Assembly (NCBI RefSeq): GCF_019430945.1
Contig: NZ_JAHYCB010000005.1
Location: 248,001-312,000 of the forward strand
Source of the DNA: Neorhizobium populisoli
Lineage (GTDB): Bacteria; Pseudomonadota; Alphaproteobacteria; Rhizobiales; Rhizobiaceae
Direction: 5' to 3'
DNA length: 64,000 bases
Below the pieces are notes generated by a model. The model ran no database searches, was not told where the DNA came from, and was given only the letters and a program-made list of their open reading frames with translations. How positions within the stretch are numbered: the stretch's first letter is position 1; each line of letters begins with the position of its first letter. Positions 58,694-64,000 of the stretch are shown piece after piece. The translations under genes were made by a program, and so were the position numbers.

Positions 58694-59623
58694 ATGCCGA
58701 CACCGACCTCGATCATCCTCGATTGGGGCACGAGTTCGCTCCGGGCCATGCTGGTGTCCGATACCGGCGAAACGCTCGACGCGAGGGAAACGGCAAGCGG
58801 CGGCATCCAGTTCGTCAAGGATGGCGCGTTCGAAGCCGCACTGATGTCGGTCGTCGGAGACTGGTTTGCAGCCCATGGCTCCCTGCCGGTTCTGGCAACC
58901 GGCATGATCACCAGCCGCAATGGCTGGGTGGAAGTCGCCTATGTCGATACACCGGGCGGCGTCCCGGAGCTTGCCGCCGGCACGAAGAAACTGACGCTCA
59001 CCAATGGCGCCGGAATTACCTTCCTGCCCGGCATGCGCAACCCAGCCTCGAAGCCGTTTCCCGATGTCATGCGCGGCGAGGAAACCCAGATCGTCGGCTT
59101 CGGCCTCGACAAGGATCGCACGCTCGTCCTGCCCGGCACCCACAGCAAATGGGCGCGCATCAAGGCCGGCCGCATCGATGGCTTCCAGACCTATGCGACG
59201 GGCGAAGTCTTTTCGCTGCTGACAAAACATTCCTTCATTGCCAAGGCTCAGGATCCGGTTCCCGGTGCAGAACCGGACTGGCAAAGCTTCGACCGCGGTG
59301 CAGAATTCGCGGCGAGCAACGACGTCTCCGCCAACGCTTTCCTGTCGGCGATATTCAGCGCTCGCACCGGCATTCTCGACGGCAAGCTGAAGCCGGAAAA
59401 CATTCTAGACTACGTCTCCGGCCTCGTGATCGGCTCCGAATTCCGCCAGGCGCGCGCCGCCGGCTGGTTCAAGGCTGGGGACGAGATCGGCATTGTCGGC
59501 AACAATGTCTTGAACAGCCGTTACGGCCGCATCGCGCCGCTTTTCGATCTCACCATCGAACCCGCCCCCGACAACGCCGCCAAGCGCGGCATCATGCTGA
59601 TTGCGGCTGAAGCCGCCAAATAA
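58694..59623 (+). CDS. dgoK: 2-dehydro-3-deoxygalactonokinase
   Basis: 309 residues from ATG 58694, preceded by GGAGG eight bases upstream. The N-terminal ATP-binding motif 'IILDWGTSSLRAMLVSDTGE' and 'VLATGMITSRNGWVEVAYVDTPGG' (substrate region) identify the DgoK family; 'VLPGTHSKWARIKAGRIDGFQTYATGEVFSLL' is a signature stretch. It phosphorylates 2-keto-3-deoxy-galactonate at O6 in the DeLey-Doudoroff pathway. Follows GntR-2 by 146 bases and precedes dgoA by 17. Confidence 0.92.
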   Translation: MPTPTSIILDWGTSSLRAMLVSDTGETLDARETASGGIQFVKDGAFEAALMSVVGDWFAAHGSLPVLATGMITSRNGWVEVAYVDTPGGVPELAAGTKKLTLTNGAGITFLPGMRNPASKPFPDVMRGEETQIVGFGLDKDRTLVLPGTHSKWARIKAGRIDGFQTYATGEVFSLLTKHSFIAKAQDPVPGAEPDWQSFDRGAEFAASNDVSANAFLSAIFSARTGILDGKLKPENILDYVSGLVIGSEFRQARAAGWFKAGDEIGIVGNNVLNSRYGRIAPLFDLTIEPAPDNAAKRGIMLIAAEAAK

Positions 59624-59640
59624 TTGCAAGGAGTTTCCCG

Positions 59641-60264
59641 ATGACCCTCGAAGACGCACTCAAGGCCTGCAATCTTGTCGCCATCCTGCGCGGCATCAAG
59701 CCGGAAGAAGCGGAAGCGGTGGGCGAGGCGCTGATCGAAGCCGGCTGGCGGATCATCGAAGTGCCGCTCAATTCGCCCGAGCCGCTGAAGAGCATCGAAC
59801 TGCTCCAGAAGCGCTTCGGCGACCATGCCCTGATCGGCGCCGGCACGGTTCTCACCCCCGCACAGGTCGCCGATGTCGCTGCGACCGGCGCTAGGGTGAT
59901 CATCTCGCCCAACGCCAATGTCGAGGTCATCAAGGCAAGCCGCGCCCGTGACATGGTCAGCCTGCCGGGCGTTGCAACGCCGACGGAAGCCTTTGCCGCG
60001 ATCGAAGCCGGCGCTTCCGGCATCAAGGCCTTCCCGGCCGAAGCCATTCCGCCTTACGTCATCAAGGCGTGGAAGGCCGTTCTGCCGAAGCATATCCCGG
60101 TGCTCGCCGTCGGCGGCGTTACGCCTGACAACATGACCGAATACCTGCAGGCCGGCGCGGCAGGTTTCGGCATCGGCTCCTCGCTTTACAAGCCGGGCAT
60201 GGATGTCGCCTCGATCGCCGAAAAAGCCCGCCAGTTCATCGCCGCCATGCATGCTTCGCGATAA
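59641..60264 (+). CDS. dgoA: 2-dehydro-3-deoxy-6-phosphogalactonate aldolase
   Basis: 207 residues, Eda superfamily class I aldolase. 'LVAILRGIKPEEAEAVGEALIEAGWRIIEVPLNSPEPL' gives the R-G and Glu features of the DgoA subgroup (VPLNSP rather than VTLRT), Schiff-base Lys in 'SGIKAFPAEAIPP', and 'VLAVGGVTPDNM'. It splits KDPGal to pyruvate and glyceraldehyde 3-phosphate. Together with dgoK it forms the end of a galactonate pathway; the dehydratase may be the enolase-superfamily enzyme at 49.7 kb or one of the IlvD/Edd enzymes. Confidence 0.93.
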   Translation: MTLEDALKACNLVAILRGIKPEEAEAVGEALIEAGWRIIEVPLNSPEPLKSIELLQKRFGDHALIGAGTVLTPAQVADVAATGARVIISPNANVEVIKASRARDMVSLPGVATPTEAFAAIEAGASGIKAFPAEAIPPYVIKAWKAVLPKHIPVLAVGGVTPDNMTEYLQAGAAGFGIGSSLYKPGMDVASIAEKARQFIAAMHASR

Positions 60265-60360
60265 CCATCTCAGGGTTGTCGCAAAAGCTTCGTGAAGCAA
60301 AACTACCCTGCCCCCCTGAGTTTCCGTTCCGCTTGCGGGACAATTTTCACGGGGGCAAGC

Positions 60361-61011
60361 TTGGCCGATATCCGGAACACGTCCGAACATCAGCAGAAGG
60401 TCTATGAGCGCTGGGCACCGATCTATGACCGGGTCTACAAGGGCTTGCTGCGGGACGGACACCGGACGCTCGCCCGCATGGCCTCGGAAGCCGGCCGCGA
60501 TATTCTTGAAGTCGGCGTCGGCACCGGCCTGGTACTGCCCTATTACCCCACCCATTGCCGCGTCACCGGCATCGACTTGTCCGAGCACATGATCGCCAAG
60601 GCGCGCGAAAAGGTGTCCCGCGAGCATCTCGTGCAGGTGCAGGCACTACAGGTCATGAACGCCCATGCACTCGAATTCGCGGATCGTTCTTTCGACGCCG
60701 TTTCCCTGCCCTTCGTGATCACGCTGATCCCCGAACCTGAACGCGCGCTGGACGAATGCGCCCGTGTCACCCGTCCTGGCGGCGAGATCGTCATCGCCAG
60801 CAAGCTCGGCGACGGCCGCGGTATCCAGGGGGCGATCGAGGAGGCCGTCGCGCCGCTCGTCCACCGCGTCGGCTGGAGCTCGGCCTTCCGAATTTCCAGG
60901 ATAACCGAATGGGCCGAACGCCGTGGCGATTTCGAGGTAACGGAAATCCGCGGGGTCTTCCCGAACGGCTTTTTCAAGGTCATGCGCCTGAAGCACAGGC
61001 TTGACGGCTGA
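60361..61011 (+). CDS. PmtA-like phospholipid N-methyltransferase (class I SAM methyltransferase)
   Basis: 216 residues if translation starts at TTG 60361, preceded by GGGGG; an in-frame GTG at 60292 lacks a ribosome site and its extra residues look unlike the family. 'VYERWAPIYDRVYKGLLRDGHRTLARMA' and SAM motif I 'ILEVGVGTGLVLPYY' followed by 'VTGIDLSEHMIAKAREKV' match the Rhodobacter-type PmtA that methylates phosphatidylethanolamine to phosphatidylcholine at the inner membrane. C-terminal 'MRLKHRLDG' may bind lipid. It probably has its own promoter after dgoA; convergent with the RpiR gene. Confidence 0.82.
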   Translation: MADIRNTSEHQQKVYERWAPIYDRVYKGLLRDGHRTLARMASEAGRDILEVGVGTGLVLPYYPTHCRVTGIDLSEHMIAKAREKVSREHLVQVQALQVMNAHALEFADRSFDAVSLPFVITLIPEPERALDECARVTRPGGEIVIASKLGDGRGIQGAIEEAVAPLVHRVGWSSAFRISRITEWAERRGDFEVTEIRGVFPNGFFKVMRLKHRLDG

Positions 61012-61017
61012 TAGAGA

Positions 61018-61869
61018 TCATTTCATCTTCAAAACTGAGACAGCAAGCTCACTATTGTGAACATATTCATTCGCATCCGGCTGCCGCTGCACCAGCAGGA
61101 TGAACAACAGGTCGGTCAGCATCAGCTGCGCATCGCGCGCCGTGATCGCCGACGAGCGAACCCGCTCCTCATCCGCTACCGTGTAAAGCCGGATATTCGC
61201 CACCTGCCCCAGCGGCCCGCCATTCAGGCCGGTGACGGCAATGACGGTCGCCCCCCGCTCGCGCGCCACTTCGGCAATCCGCAGCGTCTCGATGCTGTTG
61301 CCCGAATAGGACAGCGCAAACAGCACGTCGTCCCGGCTGAGCGTAGAGACATTCGCCATCTGCACATGGCTGTCGCTGTCATGCAGAACATTGCGACCGA
61401 GCTTCATCAGCTTATAGGAAAAGTCTCGCGCCACCAGTGACGACGCCCCCACACCCGCCATGTGAATACGACGCGCGGTATCGAGCGCCGTCAGCGCCTT
61501 CTCGATCTCCGGCTCGCTGTTGACCGAAAGCGTCTGCTGCATCGACAGCATTTTGCTGCCGATCAGCTTCTGCAGGATAGTCAGATAGCTGTCGCCGAGT
61601 TCGATCGAACCGTGGATCATGCCGGGCGGCGCATGCCATTCCTGGGCCTTCGCCTCGCTGACGGCGAGCTTCAGCTCCTGATATCCGGCAAAACCGAGCT
61701 TCTGGCTGAACTTCACCACGCTTGACTGGCTGCGTCCCGTCTCGGCCGCGAGTGCGGCGGAAGAGAGCTTCAGCATCTGGTCTGGATTGTCGAGGATGAA
61801 CTGGCCGATCTGTTTGTCGGCCGGCGCCATGTCCTCAAGCTGCGCGGTGATCTTCTTTAAGATAGACAT
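61018..61869 (-). CDS. RpiR/MurR-family transcriptional regulator (HTH plus SIS domain)
   Basis: 283 residues from ATG 61869 with AAAGGA upstream. N-terminal HTH: 'MAPADKQIGQFILDNPDQMLKLSSAALAAETGRSQSSVVKFSQKLGFAGYQELKLAV', the RpiR pattern. C-terminal SIS domain binds phosphosugars: 'RRIHMAGVGASSLVARDFSYKLMKLG', 'DVLFALSYSGNSIETL' and 'GATVIAVTG'. It is divergent from murA and an amino-sugar kinase gene; MurR itself senses MurNAc-6-phosphate, so a MurNAc- or GlcNAc-phosphate effector is plausible (inference). A perfect 17-bp palindrome lies in the gap. Confidence 0.9.
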   Translation of the reverse strand: MSILKKITAQLEDMAPADKQIGQFILDNPDQMLKLSSAALAAETGRSQSSVVKFSQKLGFAGYQELKLAVSEAKAQEWHAPPGMIHGSIELGDSYLTILQKLIGSKMLSMQQTLSVNSEPEIEKALTALDTARRIHMAGVGASSLVARDFSYKLMKLGRNVLHDSDSHVQMANVSTLSRDDVLFALSYSGNSIETLRIAEVARERGATVIAVTGLNGGPLGQVANIRLYTVADEERVRSSAITARDAQLMLTDLLFILLVQRQPDANEYVHNSELAVSVLKMK

Positions 61870-61973
61870 ATGGTCCTTTGAAAGCACGGGAGTGCGGAAC
61901 ATAGCATTGCGGCTTCGACCTGCAAGCGCCTCGCCGCAGCATATCATGGACGATCACCCGCGCCACCACGGCA

Positions 61974-61990
61974 TGGAATAAAAAATTCCA
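61974..61990. promoter_or_regulatory. Candidate RpiR operator
   Basis: TGGAAT-AAAAA-ATTCCA: perfect 6-bp arms around five bases, located 105 bases upstream of the RpiR start and 87 bases upstream of murA, immediately before a TTGACT -35-like element (61996-62001). Geometry (TG...A/T-rich centre...CA) resembles known RpiR-family sites such as that of HexR. Confidence 0.6.
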
Positions 61991-62076
61991 GTTGATTGAC
62001 TTGGACGCCGACAGGGTTAGGTTCTTCAATCGCCCGGAAGGAATCGAGGCCGGGCTCTTTTCGGGCAGGTTTCGAT

Positions 62077-63345
62077 ATGGACAGATTGCGGATAGTCGGC
62101 GGCCACAAGCTTCAGGGTGGTGTCACCATTTCCGGCGCCAAGAACGCGGCCCTACCCCAGATCGCGGCAACGCTGCTCAGCCCTTACCCGGTCGAGCTCA
62201 CCAACCTGCCGCAGGTCAGCGATGTCGAGAACATGCTGGGCGTCGTGGCATTGCATGGTGCGGAAGTGACGCGCGCCGCCCATTCGACCATCATCGACGC
62301 TCGGAACATCGTCTCGACGGAAACCACGTACGACACCGTGCGAAAGATGCGCGCCACCGTGCTGGTGCTCGGTCCGCTGCTGGCCCGTTTCGGCCAGGCG
62401 CGTGTCTCGCTGCCCGGCGGTTGTGCCATCGGCGCCCGCCCCGTCGACATGCATATCAAGGCGCTGGCTGCGCTCGGCGCCACTATCGATATCGAAAACG
62501 GCCTGATCGTTGCTTCCACGCCAAATACACCCGGCGGCGGTTTGAAAGGCGGCCGCATTGTGCTTGCCTCGCCCTCGGTCGGCGCCACCGAGACCGCGAT
62601 GATGGCCGCGACCGCCGCCAAGGGCGAGACGGAAATCCTCAATGCCGCCCGCGAGCCTGAGGTCGCCGATCTTGCTGCCTGCCTGATCGCCATGGGCGCG
62701 AAGATCGAAGGCGCCGGCACCCACCGCATCCTGATCGAAGGCTCGACCAGCTGGCAGCCGGCGAAACATCACGGCATTCCGGACCGCATCGAGGCCGGCA
62801 CCTATGCGGTCGCCGCGGCGATCACCGGCGGCACGCTGGAACTCACCAATGCGCGGCTGGAAAACATGGCCGCAACCGTTCAGATGCTGGAATTCATGGG
62901 CGTCAGCGTCTGGCCGAGCGATCGTGGTCTCGTCGTTTCGCGCGATGGCCCATTGCGGCCGACGGATATCACCACCGAACCCTATCCGGGTTTCCCGACC
63001 GACATGCAGGCACAGTTCATGGCGCTCGCCACCCAGGCGGACGGCGCCACGCTGATCCGCGAAACGGTGTTCGAAAGCCGCTTCATGCACGTGCCGGAGC
63101 TGATCCGGCTCGGCGCCAATATTTCCCTTCAGGGCACCACGGCCGTAGTGCGCGGCGGCCCGCCCCTGCGTGGTGCTCAGGTGATGGCGACGGATTTGCG
63201 CGCCTCCGTCTCCCTCGTTCTGGCGGGACTGGTGTCGAGCGGCGAGACCATCGTCAACCGCGTCTACCACCTCGACCGCGGTTACGAACAGCTTGATCGC
63301 AAGCTGAGACTTTGCGGGGCCGATATCGAGCGGATCAGCGCATGA
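62077..63345 (+). CDS. UDP-N-acetylglucosamine 1-carboxyvinyltransferase (MurA paralogue)
   Basis: 422 residues from ATG 62077 (GGCAGG upstream); the longer frame is not family-like. Transfers enolpyruvate from PEP to UDP-GlcNAc, the first committed step of peptidoglycan synthesis. Lys22-Asn23 (GAKNAALP) and the catalytic Cys116 in '[15 protein letters not shown]' are intact, and '[12 protein letters not shown]' and '[13 protein letters not shown]' are conserved. It overlaps an amino-sugar kinase gene by four bases and is divergent from an RpiR regulator, so it is probably a second, regulated MurA distinct from the housekeeping gene. Confidence 0.92.
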   Translation: MDRLRIVGGHKLQGGVTISGAKNAALPQIAATLLSPYPVELTNLPQVSDVENMLGVVALHGAEVTRAAHSTIIDARNIVSTETTYDTVRKMRATVLVLGPLLARFGQARVSLPGGCAIGARPVDMHIKALAALGATIDIENGLIVASTPNTPGGGLKGGRIVLASPSVGATETAMMAATAAKGETEILNAAREPEVADLAACLIAMGAKIEGAGTHRILIEGSTSWQPAKHHGIPDRIEAGTYAVAAAITGGTLELTNARLENMAATVQMLEFMGVSVWPSDRGLVVSRDGPLRPTDITTEPYPGFPTDMQAQFMALATQADGATLIRETVFESRFMHVPELIRLGANISLQGTTAVVRGGPPLRGAQVMATDLRASVSLVLAGLVSSGETIVNRVYHLDRGYEQLDRKLRLCGADIERISA

Positions 63346-64000
63346 CGACGACGCAGCAATACTTCCTTGGCGTCGATGGCGGCGGCACCGGCTGCCGCGC
63401 CCGCATCGAAGACGAAAGCGGTGCCGTGCTCGGCCAGGGCCTGTCCGGCCCCGCTACCACCCGCCTCGGTATCGAGGAGGCCTGGGCCTCCATCTCCCGC
63501 GCCTTCAATGCCGCGCTCGATGAATCGGGCCTCGGCCCGGATGAGATTTCCCGCACCCATGTGGGCATCGGCCTTGCCGGCATCGGCCGCATCGGCGCGA
63601 TCGAAGCATTGCGCGCTATTCCGCACCCTTTTGCCAGCGTCGATTTCGTCAGTGACGGAATGGGGGCCTGCCTCGGCGCCCATTCGGGCCGCGAAGGCGC
63701 AATCGTCATCGCCGGCACGGGCTCGATCGGCCTTGGGTTTGCCGAAGGTCGAAACCTCCGCGTCGGCGGCTACGGCTTTCCGATCTCGGATGAAGGAAGC
63801 GGCGCCGATCTTGGACTGAAAGCCGTTCAATTGGCGCTGCGCGCCAATGATGGCCGCATCGAAAAAACCGTCCTTCTGACAGAAGTCATGCAGCGTTTCC
63901 AGGGCGATCCAATGGAGGCTGTCGCCTGGATGGACCGCTCTTCGGCGACCGACTATGCAGCACTCGCCCCGATGGTCATGCGCCATGCGGACCACGGCGA
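63342..64000 (+). CDS. BadF/BadG-type N-acetylglucosamine kinase-like protein (cut by window edge)
   Basis: Open from ATG 63342 to the window end (about 219 codons). 'YFLGVDGGGTGCRARIED' is the phosphate-1 ATP motif of the ASKHA fold, 'GIGLAGIGRIGAIEALRA' and 'VSDGMGACLGAH' carry the catalytic Asp of the phosphate-2 region, 'IVIAGTGSIGLGF' the adenosine-side loop, and 'GYGFPISDEGSGADLGLKAVQ' the substrate/zinc-like segment typical of GlcNAc and glucosamine kinases. ATGA overlap with murA implies coupling. It would phosphorylate recovered GlcNAc for peptidoglycan recycling. Confidence 0.88.
   Translation, partial: MTTTQQYFLGVDGGGTGCRARIEDESGAVLGQGLSGPATTRLGIEEAWASISRAFNAALDESGLGPDEISRTHVGIGLAGIGRIGAIEALRAIPHPFASVDFVSDGMGACLGAHSGREGAIVIAGTGSIGLGFAEGRNLRVGGYGFPISDEGSGADLGLKAVQLALRANDGRIEKTVLLTEVMQRFQGDPMEAVAWMDRSSATDYAALAPMVMRHADHG

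Overview
The window looks like chromosomal or megaplasmid DNA of a Rhizobiaceae member (Rhizobium, Agrobacterium or a close relative). This rests on high GC, dense ABC/TRAP transport and sugar-acid catabolism, and proteins I recognise as near relatives of Agrobacterium tumefaciens uronate dehydrogenase, galactarolactone cycloisomerase, galactarolactone isomerase and KdgD. All calls are from reading the sequence; no database search was possible. I see no tRNA, rRNA, insertion sequence, prophage or CRISPR array.

Layout. 0-1.4 kb: an Lrp/AsnC regulator (cut by the edge) divergent from hppD. 1.6-10.9 kb: an isoaspartyl peptidase, a MarR regulator with an SBP, and a divergent operon of creatininase-like hydrolase, peptide-type ABC importer, polysaccharide deacetylase-like hydrolase and SDR; two identical 14-bp palindromes lie in the divergent gap. 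11-17.6 kb: unrelated small units (LysR/EamA pair, DUF922 protein, LLM oxidoreductase, HtrA-like protease, siderophore-interacting protein). 17.7-26.9 kb: a complete oxidative uronate pathway (udh, FadR-type regulator, kdgD, gci, gli, TRAP P-Q-M, ketoglutarate semialdehyde dehydrogenase) leading from galacturonate/glucuronate to 2-oxoglutarate. 27.1-31.1 kb: an oxidative-stress locus (ECF sigma/NrsF, MXKDX methionine-rich peptide, cytochrome b, MsrP-like molybdoenzyme, and msrA).

31.2-60.3 kb is one large sugar-acid/sugar catabolic island: a polar-amino-acid-type ABC importer containing a hydroxyacid dehydrogenase gene, two tandem IlvD/Edd dehydratases, two aldehyde dehydrogenases, an Eda-like aldolase, an SMP-30 lactonase, two Gfo/Idh/MocA plus two TIM-barrel isomerase genes, an HpaI-type aldolase, a tartrate/isopropylmalate-type dehydrogenase, an SDR, an enolase-superfamily dehydratase, a sugar ABC importer (SBP, two permeases, ATPase), two GntR/FCD regulators, and DgoK-DgoA. 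A recurring TNGTNNACNA-type operator sits in five of its control regions and a second motif, TTGCATACCA, in two, so the island appears to be a dispersed regulon under two GntR proteins. 60.4-64 kb: a PmtA-like methyltransferase, then an RpiR regulator divergent from a murA paralogue and a BadF-type amino-sugar kinase that runs off the window, probably the start of a cell-wall recycling cluster.

The most interesting signals are the shared operator network of the 31-60 kb island, the SigF/NrsF/MXKDX/MsrP-like locus with matched divergent ECF promoters, the MarR-controlled locus with twin palindromes and unknown substrate, and the MurA/kinase/RpiR locus with a perfect 17-bp operator candidate.
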